Source: Pseudoxanthomonas japonensis
GTDB taxonomy: Bacteria > Pseudomonadota > Gammaproteobacteria > Xanthomonadales > Xanthomonadaceae
Direction of reading: 5' to 3'
Length of the DNA: 64,000 nucleotides
NCBI RefSeq assembly: GCF_010093445.1
Contig: NZ_PDWW01000002.1
Location: 62,001 to 126,000 of the forward strand
The position numbers and the translations under genes were made by a program. Each line of letters begins with the position of its first letter. Position 1 is the stretch's first letter. Under the pieces are notes generated by a model that searched no databases, was not told where the DNA came from, and worked only from the letters and a program-made list of their open reading frames with translations. Below are positions 21,049 through 30,331 of the stretch, piece after piece.

Positions 21049-21171
21049 CTGCAGGAGCGACGTGAGTCGCGACCGGGTAGCTCCCGGCGACGTGGAAGCC
21101 GATCCGTTCGGCCACGCGTCAGGGGCAACGGCTCCGATGCCATGCGGTCGCGACTCACGTCGCTCCTGCAG
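21049..21171. repeat. REP inverted pair (26-bp arms)
   Basis: A 26-bp arm beginning CTGCAGGAGCGACGTGAGTC (21049-21074) and its perfect inverse (21146-21171) are separated by 71 bp. This is a variant of the GGAGCGACGTAAGTCGC family, sitting between two leftward genes. Confidence 0.9.
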
Positions 21172-21182
21172 AAAGCACGGCC

Positions 21183-21677
21183 TCAGCGGTGAGGCAGTCC
21201 GAGACCCCTCAAGAACATCCGCGCGTCCTCGGCATCTTGCTCGAACCACGCCTGTGTCGACCCGAGCCGGTACGTGTATCCCCAGGCATCCATGTCGGCC
21301 ATCAGGCGCGCGCGCCCTACACCGGGCAGTTCGCCGGCCAGGATGATCTGCAGGCAGCAGGTGGCGTCTTCCTCGATCACCGAGTCGGTGGCATCGGTAT
21401 GCACCTGCGCGCGCTGTTCCGGCGGCAGGACGATCAGGTGGCAGGCCTCGTGCAGCATCGAATGCACGGGCGTATCACTGCGCACGTAGACGTTGTTGGC
21501 GATGACGCCGGCTTCGGGCTCGCCCCAGTAGCTGCCGGGGATCGGGGCATCATCATCGACGCGATGCAGTTGCAGGCCATGGGACGCGAGCAACGCATCG
21601 GCCGCGCCGGGCGGCAGGTCGCGTACCCGCATCACCCCGGCGTTCTCGGCGTTGGCAGCAGCGTCGTCGGGCGTCAT
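21183..21677 (-). CDS. Small putative zinc-metallopeptidase (HExxH) of unknown family
   Basis: 164 residues, soluble. HEACH (76-80) in VHSMLHEACHLIVLPP gives the HExxH zinc signature, followed by an E-E-D-A-T-C-C segment (DSVIEEDATCCLQIIL) that could supply the third ligand. I cannot name the family; proteins of this kind are annotated as hypothetical in xanthomonads. I begin at 21677 (MTPDDAAANAENAG) because a longer frame to 21713 would be encoded by the palindromic repeat at 21682-21747. A start at 21632 (MRVRDLPPG) is also possible. Confidence 0.7.
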   Translation of the reverse strand: MTPDDAAANAENAGVMRVRDLPPGAADALLASHGLQLHRVDDDAPIPGSYWGEPEAGVIANNVYVRSDTPVHSMLHEACHLIVLPPEQRAQVHTDATDSVIEEDATCCLQIILAGELPGVGRARLMADMDAWGYTYRLGSTQAWFEQDAEDARMFLRGLGLPHR

Positions 21678-21681
21678 GGGT

Positions 21682-21747
21682 AGAGCGGAGCTCGCTCCGC
21701 TGCCTTTCGTCACGAACCGGGTCGTTCCGAGCGGAGCACGCTCCGCT
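21682..21747. repeat. GTAG-headed REP dimer
   Basis: Two stem-loops share the arms AGCGGAGC/GCTCCGCT (21684-21701 and 21730-21747). The first is headed by GTAG (21680-21683), resembling the GTAG-type REPs described in Stenotrophomonas. The pair lies between minE and the HExxH gene. Confidence 0.75.
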
Positions 21748-21764
21748 CTGCGACGCCTGTCAGG

Positions 21765-22019
21765 TCAGGCATTGCCTTCCGGCAGCGCCACCGAGATATC
21801 CAGCACGTCGTGGTCGCCGTCCTTGATCAGGTCGACCTTCACCGCGTCGACGTCGACGTTGACGTACTTCTTGATGACTTCCAGCAGCTCGCGGCGCAGC
21901 AGCGGCAGGTAGTCGGGAGCGCCACGCGAATTGCGTTCCTGCGCAATGATGATCTGCAGGCGGTTCTTGGCGGTCTCGGCGGTGTTCTTCTTGGTCTTGA
22001 GGAAATCGAACAGGCCCAT
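21765..22019 (-). CDS. minE: Cell-division topological specificity factor MinE
   Basis: 84 residues, the usual length. The N-terminal membrane-targeting MGLFDFLK and the MinD-contact helix ([14 protein letters not shown]) are followed by the dimerisation domain. It stimulates MinD ATPase so that MinCD oscillates and Z-rings form at mid-cell. The ATG at 22019 lies two bases beyond the minD stop, with GGAGG 7 bases upstream inside the end of minD. The in-frame TTG two codons earlier is not needed. Confidence 0.98.
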   Translation of the reverse strand: MGLFDFLKTKKNTAETAKNRLQIIIAQERNSRGAPDYLPLLRRELLEVIKKYVNVDVDAVKVDLIKDGDHDVLDISVALPEGNA

Positions 22020-22021
22020 GT

Positions 22022-22831
22022 TCAACCTCCGAACAACTTGGTGAAGAAACCCTTCTTCTCAAGGGTGATGAAGCGCATCGGGCGGTCTTCGCCCAGCAGG
22101 CGGCCGACGGTGTCGTCGTAGGCCTGGCCGGCCGGCGACTCCAGGTCGAGGATGACAGGCTCGCCCTTGTTGGAGGCGTTGAGCACGTCGCCCGACTCGG
22201 GGATCACGCCCAGGGTCTTCAGCCCCAGCACGTCTTCCACGTCCTTGATGCTGAGCATCTCGCCGCCTTCCACGCGCGCGGGGTTGTAGCGGGTCAGCAG
22301 CAGGTTGGCCTTCAGCGGTTCGCCGTTCTCGGCGCGGCGGGTCTTGGAGTCCAGCAGGCCGAGGATGCGGTCGGAATCGCGCACCGAAGACACTTCCGGA
22401 TTGACCACCACGATGGCTTGGTCGGCGAAGTACATGGCCAGGAACGCGCCCTTCTCGATGCCGGCCGGCGAGTCGCACACGACGTAGTCGAAGCCGTCGT
22501 CGGACAGGTCCTTCAGCACCTTCTCCACGCCTTCCTTGGTCAGTGCATCCTTGTCGCGGGTCTGCGATGCGGCCAGCACGTACAGCGTCTCGAACCGCTT
22601 GTCCTTGATCAGCGCCTGCTTCAGCGTCGCCTCGCCCTGGGTGACGTTGACGAAGTCGTACACCACGCGGCGCTCGCAGCCCATGATGAGGTCGAGGTTG
22701 CGCAGGCCGACGTCGAAGTCGATGACCGCGACCTTCTTGCCGCGGCGCGCCAGGCCGCAGGCGATGCTGGCGCTGGTGGTGGTCTTGCCGACGCCGCCCT
22801 TGCCGGACGTGACTACGATGATTTCAGCCAA
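22022..22831 (-). CDS. minD: Septum site-determining ATPase MinD
   Basis: 269 residues. A deviant Walker [10 protein letters not shown] (10-18), [23 protein letters not shown] and the C-terminal amphipathic membrane helix ([13 protein letters not shown]) define MinD. The ATP-bound dimer sits on the inner membrane and recruits MinC. It lies 44 bp after minC and 2 bp before minE. Confidence 0.98.
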   Translation of the reverse strand: MAEIIVVTSGKGGVGKTTTSASIACGLARRGKKVAVIDFDVGLRNLDLIMGCERRVVYDFVNVTQGEATLKQALIKDKRFETLYVLAASQTRDKDALTKEGVEKVLKDLSDDGFDYVVCDSPAGIEKGAFLAMYFADQAIVVVNPEVSSVRDSDRILGLLDSKTRRAENGEPLKANLLLTRYNPARVEGGEMLSIKDVEDVLGLKTLGVIPESGDVLNASNKGEPVILDLESPAGQAYDDTVGRLLGEDRPMRFITLEKKGFFTKLFGG

Positions 22832-22875
22832 CGGTGTTCTCCTTGGTCGTTCTTATGTTCGGTCGGCGCCGCGCG

Positions 22876-23649
22876 TCAGTCCTGCGCGACGATCTTGAGC
22901 TGGTCCTGGTCGAGCCAGATCTGCACGGCCTTGCCGCGCAGTTCCTTGGGTACTTCCTCCATCACCTTGTAGTGGCCGGCGATGGCGACCAGTTCGGCAT
23001 GGAATTCACGGCAGAAAATGCGGGCGTCGGCGTTGCCGCGCGCGCCGGCGAGCGCGCGGCCGCGCAGGGCGCCGTAGATGTGGATGGAGCCGTCGGAAAT
23101 CACTTCGGCGCCGGCGCCCACGGTGCTCAGCACGGTCAGGTCGCGGTTCTCGGCATACAGCTGCTGGCCCGAGCGCACCGGCGTTTTCTGGACTAGGCCC
23201 GGCTTCGCGTCGGCGGCTTTCGCGGCCGGCACGGGGGCGGCCTTGGCCGGGGCAGGTTCGGGTGCCGCACGTGCGGGGGCCTGCGCAGCTTGCGCCACCG
23301 GCTCGTATTGCGCGCGGAACTTGGCCAGCAGCGGCAGGCCGAGCTGTTCGGCCAGGGTTTCGGTCTCGCGGGTGCCATAGGCCAGCGCCACCGGAATGAC
23401 GCCCGCGCCGCGCAGGCCGTCGATCAGCGCACGTGCGGTGTCCGCGTCGGGCAGCCGGGTCAGGCCGCCGAAATCGACGATCACGGCGGCACGGCCGAAC
23501 AGCTTGGGTGCGCGCTCGACACGCTCGCGCATTTCGCGGATCAGCTGGTCGACGTCGAGGGTGCGGATGCGGAGGTTGGCGATGCCGACCTGGCCGATCT
23601 TCAGTTCGCCGGCCTGTTCGTAGTCCATGGAAGCCCGGGTCACGCTCAT
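22876..23649 (-). CDS. minC: Septum site-determining protein MinC
   Basis: 257 residues. The N-terminal FtsZ-inhibiting domain (about 1-110) and the beta-helical C-terminal domain (about 160-257; NRDLTVLSTVGAGAEVISDG, IHIYGALRGRALAG) are joined by an alanine/proline-rich linker typical of xanthomonad MinC. The ATG at 23649 overlaps the stop of the upstream acetyltransferase gene in ATGA, which supports this start over the later ATG at 23628. Confidence 0.97.
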   Translation of the reverse strand: MSVTRASMDYEQAGELKIGQVGIANLRIRTLDVDQLIREMRERVERAPKLFGRAAVIVDFGGLTRLPDADTARALIDGLRGAGVIPVALAYGTRETETLAEQLGLPLLAKFRAQYEPVAQAAQAPARAAPEPAPAKAAPVPAAKAADAKPGLVQKTPVRSGQQLYAENRDLTVLSTVGAGAEVISDGSIHIYGALRGRALAGARGNADARIFCREFHAELVAIAGHYKVMEEVPKELRGKAVQIWLDQDQLKIVAQD

Positions 23650-24242
23650 GTACCGGTCGGCCGTTGCGCGCTGGCGTCGGCCAGCAGGCGGGTGCGGGCC
23701 CACGCGACGTCGGGCAGGGCATCACCGTAGGTCTCGCGCACCCACGGGTAACTGCAGAGTTCCTTCATCAGCATGCTCGCGCGCACTTCCGCCTCGGCCA
23801 TGACGTTCTGGCCCACTTCGCGGAAGCCGAAGCTGCCATGGAACAGCAAGGCCGGATCGGCACCGTGGTCGAGGAAGACTTCACAGGCCAAGTGCGGATA
23901 GCGCAGCTCGGCGAAGCTCTGCACGTCGGCGTAGAACGCGCGGCCGACGCCGCCGCCGCGACGGCGGCTGGCCACGACGATGCGGTCGATGTAGAAGAAC
24001 TGCGGGTAGCGCTCGCCGAACCAGGCGAAGTTGCTGCTGTCGTGCGCGGCGCCGGAGCCGAAGCCGACGAGGAAACCGGCGAGGTTGCCGTCGCGCTCGG
24101 CGACGCGGAAGTATTCGGCCGTCTCGTAGAAGCGGCGGACCTTGGCCGAATCCAGCGGCAGGATCGCCAGTCCGGCATTGTTGTTGAGGGCTAGGACGGA
24201 ATCCAGCTCGTGCTCGCGCACGTCGCGGATGACAATCGACAT
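23646..24242 (-). CDS. GNAT-family N-acetyltransferase
   Basis: 198 residues. SIVIRDVREHELDSVLALNN opens a GNAT fold, and the acetyl-CoA loop is in RIVVASRRRGGGVGRAFYADVQ, followed by the HGSFGFREVG motif. The acceptor is unknown; it is a stand-alone enzyme of the cytoplasm. It is the first gene of the leftward minCDE transcript and its stop overlaps the minC start by four bases, an arrangement that would couple the two. Whether it affects division is open. Confidence 0.9.
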   Translation of the reverse strand: MSIVIRDVREHELDSVLALNNNAGLAILPLDSAKVRRFYETAEYFRVAERDGNLAGFLVGFGSGAAHDSSNFAWFGERYPQFFYIDRIVVASRRRGGGVGRAFYADVQSFAELRYPHLACEVFLDHGADPALLFHGSFGFREVGQNVMAEAEVRASMLMKELCSYPWVRETYGDALPDVAWARTRLLADASAQRPTGT

Positions 24243-24421
24243 TACCTGACTCCGAACGGGTCTTGCGGGGCGGCACGTGGCCGAGCGCGGATTATCGCAT
24301 GCGGTCGCCGCCACCGGCGAGGCGCGGGTGAGCCGGGGATGAACCCGGCCACCTCACGTTCCAACGTCGGCATGACTTTAGTTGGGCCATGGATCCGGAC
24401 GATTCCGCCTAAGATGCCCGG

Positions 24422-25663
24422 ATGCTGGGACGACTGAGCCATACCCGCCTGCTGCGCGCCGCAGGCCTCTACACGTGGGCCCTGGTGGGAATTCCCATCA
24501 TCCTGAACGTATGGGTGCTGCCGCCGTCCAGCGGAACGGACGGGCAGGGCGTGAACCTGCCGCTGACGGCCCTGTGCTACTTCAGTTTCGGCGGTGTCTA
24601 CTGGCTCGCCACACGGGCCCTGGACGGCCGTCGCGACAGCCTGCCGGTGGCGTGGAACGTTCCGCTGGCGATGGTGCTGACGGCGACCGCCATCGGCGTG
24701 GGCTTCTATACCCAGACCGGCCTGGGCGCAGTGCTGCTGCTGATCATGGCCGGCGTGCTGCCCTGGCTGCTGGAATTGCGCTTCGCCGTGGCCTGGCTGC
24801 TCGCCGCGCACGTGCTGCTGGTGCCATCGTTCATGGCGCGCGACGACTTCAATTTCTGGGAAGCACTCTTCCAGTCCATGTTCTACGTGGGCTTCGCCGC
24901 TTTCGTGCTCATCACCACCTATGTGGCGCGCCAGCAGGCCCAGGCGCGCGAAGAACAGCGTCGGCTCAACGCGGAGCTGCGCGCCACGCGGGTGCTGCTG
25001 GCCGAAAGCGCCCGCGTCAACGAGCGCACCCGCATTTCGCGGGAGCTGCACGACCTGCTGGGCCACCACCTGACCGCGCTCAGCCTTAACCTGGAAGTCG
25101 CCGGGCACATGACCGAAGGGCGGGCGCAGGAGCATGTACGCCAGGCGCATACGCTGGCCCGGCTGCTCCTGACCGACGTGCGCGAGGCGGTCAGCCAGCT
25201 GCGCGACAGCGGATCGATCGACCTCGGCGCGGCGCTGCTGCCACTGGCCGAGAAGGTGCCGTCGCTGGCCATCCACATGGACATCGAGGAGCCGCTGACC
25301 CTCGAAGACCCGCACCGCGCCCATGTCTTGCTCCGTTGCACCCAGGAGATCATCACCAACGCGGTGCGCCACGCCGGCGCCCGGCATCTCTGGCTGCACT
25401 GCCGGCGCGATGGCGCCCGGATCCTGATCGACGCGCGCGACGACGGCGCCGGCAGCCAGCAGGTGGTGGCCGGCAACGGCCTGACCGGCATGCGCGAGCG
25501 CCTGGTCCAGTACGGCGGCGAGTTGCGCATCGAAACGCGCCCGGGGCATGGCTTCTGCCTGCATATCGCCTTGCCCGTCACCGAGGCGGCCCCCGCGCTC
25601 ACTCCCCTTTCCATTCCCCAACCCGAACCCACACCCGAGCTCAGCTCCGGAGGAACCCCGTGA
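24422..25663 (+). CDS. DesK/NarL-type sensor histidine kinase
   Basis: 413 residues. Five or six membrane helices lie in residues 12-165 with only short loops, suggesting an intramembrane or membrane-state signal. A coiled-coil linker, the HisKA_3 dimerisation domain with phospho-acceptor H210 (RTRISRELHDLLGHHLTAL) and a C-terminal HATPase (EIITNAVRHAG, DDGAGSQQVVAGNGLTGM) follow. A proline-rich tail closes it. Its stop overlaps the start of the response regulator (GTGA), so the pair is coupled. DesK homologues sense membrane fluidity; the stimulus here is not known. Confidence 0.95.
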   Translation: MLGRLSHTRLLRAAGLYTWALVGIPIILNVWVLPPSSGTDGQGVNLPLTALCYFSFGGVYWLATRALDGRRDSLPVAWNVPLAMVLTATAIGVGFYTQTGLGAVLLLIMAGVLPWLLELRFAVAWLLAAHVLLVPSFMARDDFNFWEALFQSMFYVGFAAFVLITTYVARQQAQAREEQRRLNAELRATRVLLAESARVNERTRISRELHDLLGHHLTALSLNLEVAGHMTEGRAQEHVRQAHTLARLLLTDVREAVSQLRDSGSIDLGAALLPLAEKVPSLAIHMDIEEPLTLEDPHRAHVLLRCTQEIITNAVRHAGARHLWLHCRRDGARILIDARDDGAGSQQVVAGNGLTGMRERLVQYGGELRIETRPGHGFCLHIALPVTEAAPALTPLSIPQPEPTPELSSGGTP

Positions 25664-26301
25664 TCCGTGTCTGTCTGGTCGACGATCAAACCCTGGTGCG
25701 CCAGGGCATCCGCTCCCTGCTGGCGCTGGACGACGGCATCGAGGTCGTGGCCGAGGCCGCCGACGGCAAGCAGGCGGTGGACCTGGTCCCGCAGGTCAAG
25801 CCCGACGTGGTGCTGATGGACATGCGCATGCCGGTGATGTCGGGACTGGAGGCCCTGCAGGCCCTGGCCCGCGCGGGCCAGCTGCCGCCCACCATCATCC
25901 TGACCACCTTCGACGACGACCAGCTGGTGCTGGCCGGGCTGAAGGCGGGCGCCAAGGGCTACCTGCTGAAGGACGTCTCGCTGGAGCAACTGGTCGGCGC
26001 GATCCGTACGGTGGCCGACGGCGGTTCGCTGGTGCAGCCGGCCGTCACCCAGCGCCTGCTGTCCGGGCTGGAACACATGCGCAACGAATTCGTCAGCCTG
26101 GACCGCCCCGACCCGTTGACCGACCGCGAGACCGAGATCCTTCGCCTGATGGCCAGCGGCTTCTCCAACAAGGAGATCGCCAACTCACTGGGCGTGGCCG
26201 AAGGCACCATCAAGAACCACGTCTCCAACATCCTTTCCAAGCTGGGCGTGCGCGACCGCACCCGGGCGGTGCTGAAGGCCTTCGAACTGCAGCTGGTCTG
26301 A
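25660..26301 (+). CDS. NarL/LuxR-type response regulator
   Basis: 213 residues. A receiver domain with acidic pocket D8/D9, phospho-acceptor D54 (VVLMDMRMP) and K104-like switch region (GAKGYLLKD) is followed by a LuxR helix-turn-helix (LTDRETEILRLMASGFSNKE, then GVAEGTIKNHVSNILSKLGV). The start is GTG at 25660 in GTGA with the kinase stop and a CGGAGGA ribosome site 6 bases upstream. It should be phosphorylated by the adjacent kinase. Targets are unknown. Confidence 0.96.
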   Translation: MIRVCLVDDQTLVRQGIRSLLALDDGIEVVAEAADGKQAVDLVPQVKPDVVLMDMRMPVMSGLEALQALARAGQLPPTIILTTFDDDQLVLAGLKAGAKGYLLKDVSLEQLVGAIRTVADGGSLVQPAVTQRLLSGLEHMRNEFVSLDRPDPLTDRETEILRLMASGFSNKEIANSLGVAEGTIKNHVSNILSKLGVRDRTRAVLKAFELQLV

Positions 26302-26552
26302 GGAGAAGACGCTCTGCCTGACGTGGTGCGCGGCGACGCCGGGGCCGTAGCGAAGGCGCCCGGCCGCATTGCGGAAACGCCCGCCGTTGCAGCGCAGCAG
26401 GACTCCGGAGGCCGGCGCAGCATGCGCCCGCGTACGTCCCGGAGGAGGGCGGCCAACCGGTGTCAGATGGGCTGCCCGAAGCCCTGTAACCCTGCTAGGA
26501 TGCGCGGTGCATTTTTTTCACGGCCGAGGCACCGGCCCCCGGAGACTCCTGA

Positions 26553-27710
26553 ATGACCCGTTTGATCGAGTTCGTGATTGCGTTGGCGCTGGTTCTGGCG
26601 CTGTTTCTGGTGATCGGCCTGGTCCTGCCGTCCTCGCGCCAGCTGCAGGAAAGCATCGAGACCAACCGTCGCATGACCATCGTGTTCGACACGCTGAACA
26701 ACGTGCGTCGTCTGAAGGACTGGAACCCGCTGATCCCGGGCGCGGCCAACGAGCTGAGCTACTCCGGCGGCGAAGACAACACGGGCGTCGGCGCCAAGGT
26801 GGACTTCAATTCCGCCAATGCGGCCTGGGGCCAGGGCAGCTGGGAAATCGTCGAGAGCGAGCGCCCCGCGCCGACCGGCGGCCCGGGCAAGATCGTCTAC
26901 GCGATCGTCGACAAGCGCATGGGCACCGACAAGCGCAGCACCTTCGCGCTGGAGCCGAGCGGCAAGAACAACCGTAACGTCAAGGTCACGCAGAGCTATG
27001 AAGTCTCCTACGGCTTCAACCTGATCGGCCGCTATGCGGGCATGTACGTCAGCCGCCACGTCGGCGATGCCGTCAAGGCCGGCCTGGGCAAGCTGAGCAA
27101 CATGCTGGCCACCGTGCCGAACATCGATTACCGCGAAGCCGGCAGCACGCTGACCGACCTCAAGATCGTCGACGTCCCGGCCGAGGACCTGCTGGTCGTC
27201 AACGCCGGCAACATCGACCGCAACAACGACGCCATCAAGGCCTCGATCAAGTCGAACCAGGAATGGATCAAGCGCGTGATGGACGCCAACGGCCTGGTCG
27301 CCGCCGGCCCGCTGCGCATCATCACCACCGACTTCGGCACCGAGAAGTACGCGTTCGACGTCGCCCAGCCGGTCCGCAAGGGCAGCGCCGCGCCGAAGGC
27401 CGATGCCGCCGCCGATGCCGCTCCGGTCACGCCGCCGTCGGCACCGGTCGCGTCCACGGGCGAACTGAAGGTCACCATTCCGTCCGGCGCGCCGGTGGAG
27501 TACGTCCGTACGCAGGCCCGCAAGTCGGCCTACGGCAGCTACACCGGTTACATGTCGCAGCTGGACAACCAGCGCAATGCGCTGCGTGCCTGGGCGGTCA
27601 CCGCCGGCCACGAAGTCGTCGACCGTCCGTACGAGTCCTGGAAGTCCGGCGTCGATGGCGCGTTCCTGGAAGACGGCAAGTTCGACGTCTACTGGGCGGT
27701 CAAGCAGTAA
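26553..27710 (+). CDS. Membrane-anchored SRPBCC / GyrI-like protein
   Basis: 385 residues. One N-terminal membrane anchor (about 5-26) is followed by a START/SRPBCC-type domain (residues about 35-195; FDTLNNVRRLKDWNPLIPGA, YGFNLIGRYAGMYVSRHVGD). The C-terminal half carries effector-binding GyrI-like features (two repeats around an alanine/proline linker, ending WKSGVDGAFLEDGKFDVYWAVKQ). Such domains bind hydrophobic ligands or drugs. The role here is unknown. It is monocistronic; GGAG precedes the ATG and a hairpin follows the gene. Confidence 0.82.
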   Translation: MTRLIEFVIALALVLALFLVIGLVLPSSRQLQESIETNRRMTIVFDTLNNVRRLKDWNPLIPGAANELSYSGGEDNTGVGAKVDFNSANAAWGQGSWEIVESERPAPTGGPGKIVYAIVDKRMGTDKRSTFALEPSGKNNRNVKVTQSYEVSYGFNLIGRYAGMYVSRHVGDAVKAGLGKLSNMLATVPNIDYREAGSTLTDLKIVDVPAEDLLVVNAGNIDRNNDAIKASIKSNQEWIKRVMDANGLVAAGPLRIITTDFGTEKYAFDVAQPVRKGSAAPKADAAADAAPVTPPSAPVASTGELKVTIPSGAPVEYVRTQARKSAYGSYTGYMSQLDNQRNALRAWAVTAGHEVVDRPYESWKSGVDGAFLEDGKFDVYWAVKQ

Positions 27711-27750
27711 ACCCTCCCGGACGCCTGTCCCGGATGATCCGCTCCATCCC

Positions 27751-27775
27751 AACGCGCCGCTTCATGCGGCGCGTT
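27751..27775 (+). terminator. Terminator-like hairpin after the SRPBCC gene
   Basis: A perfect 10-bp stem AACGCGCCGC/GCGGCGCGTT with loop TTCAT, followed by GCGTTTGTGG. The stem is strong, the U-tract weak. Confidence 0.6.
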
Positions 27776-27855
27776 GCGTTTGTGGGGTCGCGGTTTCCGG
27801 AACGCGCGTCCTGTCGCTGGCAGGATGCCCGCCCGATCCCGGGACCACCGAGCCG

Positions 27856-28224
27856 ATGAACTACGACCGACGCCAACGCAAACCCTCGTTCCTGGCCCTG
27901 ACCGGTGGCCTGTTGGCGGCCGTCGCGGTGGGTCTGTCCGCCTACGCCTCGCACGGGGTCGCGATCGCGCAGTCGCAATCGCACGTGCAGATGGCCGCGC
28001 TGTTCGCGTTCGGTCACGGACTGGCGCTCGCGGCGCTGGCGCCAGGCACCACGCGACGCCTTGGAACGGCGGCGCTCTGCCTGCTGCTGCTGGGCACGCT
28101 GTTGTTCGCGGGCAGCCTGGTGGGTGGGGCGCTCTTCGGCCTGCCGACGCGGCTGGCGCCCACCGGCGGCACGATGCTGATGCTGGGCTGGGTACTGTGG
28201 GCGGTCGACGCCATCCGGCGCTGA
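27856..28224 (+). CDS. DUF423-family small membrane protein
   Basis: 122 residues with four predicted helices. The family pattern of DUF423 (YwdK-like) is visible: GGLLAAVAVGLSAYASHG near the start, the central HVQMAALFAFGHGLALAA, and LLGTLLFAGSLVGGALFGL later. The function is unknown across the family. It precedes the glycosylase gene by 4 bp and is probably co-transcribed with it. Confidence 0.82.
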   Translation: MNYDRRQRKPSFLALTGGLLAAVAVGLSAYASHGVAIAQSQSHVQMAALFAFGHGLALAALAPGTTRRLGTAALCLLLLGTLLFAGSLVGGALFGLPTRLAPTGGTMLMLGWVLWAVDAIRR

Positions 28225-28228
28225 GGCC

Positions 28229-28903
28229 ATGCCCCGGCATGCACGCGGCTTCGACACGGAACACGCCTGGGATTACCTGACCCGGCGCGACCGCAAGCTG
28301 GGTGCGTGGATGAAGCGGATTGGTTACATCGCGCCGCAGCCCACCTGGAAGAAGACCTTCGATCCGGTCGACGCACTGGCCAGGGCGATCCTGTACCAGC
28401 AACTGAGCGGCAAGGCGGCGGCGACCATCGTCGGTCGCGTCGAAACCGCCATCGCCAGCGCGCGCCTCCACGTCGACACCCTGGATCGCATCGACGACGC
28501 GGCGCTGCGCGCCTGCGGCGTGTCCGGCAACAAGACGCTGGCGCTGCGTGATCTGGCGGCGCGCGAGCGGCGTGGCGAGATCCCCACGTTGCGGCAGATG
28601 TCGACGATGCACCAGGACGAGATCGTCGCCGCCCTGGTGCCCGTGCGCGGCATCGGCCGCTGGACGGTGGAAATGATGCTGATGTTCCGCCTCGGCCGCC
28701 CGGACGTGCTGCCGATCGATGATCTCGGCGTGCGCAAGGGCGCGCAGTTCGTCGACAGGCTCGACGCCATGCCCACGCCGAAGGAACTGGCCGCCCGCGG
28801 CGAGACGTGGGGCCCGTACCGCACCTACGCCGCGCAGTACCTGTGGCGCATCGCCGATGCCGGCATCGAGGCGAAGACGCCCACAAAGCGTTCGCAGGAC
28901 TGA
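28229..28903 (+). CDS. DNA-3-methyladenine glycosylase II type (AlkA-like)
   Basis: 224 residues of the HhH-GPD base-excision superfamily. The sequence AILYQQLSGKAAATI, the helix-hairpin-helix LVPVRGIGRWTVEMMLMF and the catalytic aspartate in VLPIDDLGVRKG match the single-domain, Mag1-like group rather than the longer E. coli AlkA. It removes alkylated purines from DNA. The length is normal. No Fe-S cluster cysteines are present. Confidence 0.93.
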   Translation: MPRHARGFDTEHAWDYLTRRDRKLGAWMKRIGYIAPQPTWKKTFDPVDALARAILYQQLSGKAAATIVGRVETAIASARLHVDTLDRIDDAALRACGVSGNKTLALRDLAARERRGEIPTLRQMSTMHQDEIVAALVPVRGIGRWTVEMMLMFRLGRPDVLPIDDLGVRKGAQFVDRLDAMPTPKELAARGETWGPYRTYAAQYLWRIADAGIEAKTPTKRSQD

Positions 28904-28910
28904 TGCGACG

Positions 28911-30326
28911 CTAGGGGCTGGCGAGGTAACGATCCCACAGCAGGTTGCGGAACCGGTTATCGGGATCGACGTCCCGCTTGATCGCCGCGAACCGGTCCGC
29001 TTGTGGGTAGGCGCGCGCGAACTGCTTTCGCGTGGCATGCAGCCGGTAAGGCAGGTAGTAGCGTCCGCCGTGGTCCAGTGCGGCGTCGATCAGCGCCCGC
29101 GTCCAGCCGACGGCGCGCGCATCCTGCCACGAGCGCTGCTTGTGGTAGAGCACGAAGCAGAACATGTCCTGGTCCGCCCAGCGCATCAGCGAGGTCGTAT
29201 CCTCGGCCGCGTGCCGGATGGACACGTTGAGCGCGTCGGCATCGGCGGCGCGCAGGATGGCACGCATCCGCGCGATGAACGGATGGAATGCGCCCGTCGG
29301 CACGAAGTATTCCTGCAGCAGGTAGGTCGACACCCGTCGTGTACGCGGCTCGATCGAGGCTACGTCCAGGCTCGCCTCGCAGTTGCGCATGATCACGCGA
29401 GGCTCGGTCAGCAGGCGGCGCGTCATGTAGCGCTCGCGGAGCGCATCGCCGCCAGGCAGTTCGGTGGCTGACCAGATGAGGTTCTGTTCCCGGCTGTAGT
29501 CCAGGCCTTCCGGCACCAGGCGGCGCGTATCGGTCAGAGGTGCCGAGGTGCGCGACCACGTGATGGCCAGTGGCGCGTCGAAGTCGGGAGGCACCAGGTC
29601 GGCGTTGTGCATGACGACATCGCCCTTGCCCAGCACGTTCACCCGGAACCAGTCCGGATACGCGTCGAGCGGCACCGCCGACACCGTTCGCGCGATACGC
29701 GTGTTGTGCGCGAGGTCCAGTTCGACTTCGGTGATCACGCCGAGGCCGCCGTAACCGCCGAGCGCTGCTGAGAACAGGGCCGGCTCGCGGTCACGGGACA
29801 GTTCATGCGTGCTTCCATCCGCCGTGACGAGTTGCAGGGCGCGGACCGTGCCGGCGATCGCGCTTTCCCCGATGTAGCGGCCATGGCAGTTCACCGATAC
29901 CGAGCCGCCGACAGTGAAGTTGCTGTAGCTCTGCATGACCTTGACGGACAGGTCGTGCGGATCCAGCAGCGCCTGCAGGCGACGCCAGCGCATGCCGGCC
30001 TGCACGCGCACGATGCGCGCCACCGGGTCCATCCGGAGCAGCCGGTCCATGCCGGCCAGATCGAACTGCAGCGCCTCGGGCTCGCGTGTCTGCCCGCCCA
30101 TGCTGAAGCGTGCGCCCGCGATGCAGACCGCGCCGCGCCAGGCGCGCATGGCGGCCACGACCCCGGTGGTGGTCGTGGGTCGGACAATGCCGGCAAGACG
30201 GGTGCTGTCCAGCCGGGCGATATCGCTGGCCGCTCGCGCGGCGGAGTCCTCGACATCGCTGCAGGCCGGCAACCACGCGGCCGTGCCGGCGACGAGCGCG
30301 CAACGCATCGCGTCGCGACGGTGCAT
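28911..30326 (-). CDS. FAD-linked oxidase with Tat/lipoprotein-like signal
   Basis: 471 residues. The PCMH-type FAD domain begins at about residue 45 (GIVRPTTTTGVVAAMRAWRG, then the SNFTVGGSVSVNCHGRYIGE flavin loop, GGYGGLGVITEVELDL). The C-terminal half resembles aldonolactone oxidases. The N-terminus MHRRDAMRCALVAGTAAWLPAC combines a double arginine with a lipobox (LPAC), suggesting a folded, membrane-tethered periplasmic enzyme. The substrate (sugar lactone or alcohol) is not determinable. The start is 5 bp after the M15 peptidase stop, as the last gene of the leftward band-7 operon. Confidence 0.85.
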   Translation of the reverse strand: MHRRDAMRCALVAGTAAWLPACSDVEDSAARAASDIARLDSTRLAGIVRPTTTTGVVAAMRAWRGAVCIAGARFSMGGQTREPEALQFDLAGMDRLLRMDPVARIVRVQAGMRWRRLQALLDPHDLSVKVMQSYSNFTVGGSVSVNCHGRYIGESAIAGTVRALQLVTADGSTHELSRDREPALFSAALGGYGGLGVITEVELDLAHNTRIARTVSAVPLDAYPDWFRVNVLGKGDVVMHNADLVPPDFDAPLAITWSRTSAPLTDTRRLVPEGLDYSREQNLIWSATELPGGDALRERYMTRRLLTEPRVIMRNCEASLDVASIEPRTRRVSTYLLQEYFVPTGAFHPFIARMRAILRAADADALNVSIRHAAEDTTSLMRWADQDMFCFVLYHKQRSWQDARAVGWTRALIDAALDHGGRYYLPYRLHATRKQFARAYPQADRFAAIKRDVDPDNRFRNLLWDRYLASP

Positions 30327-30331
30327 GCCGG

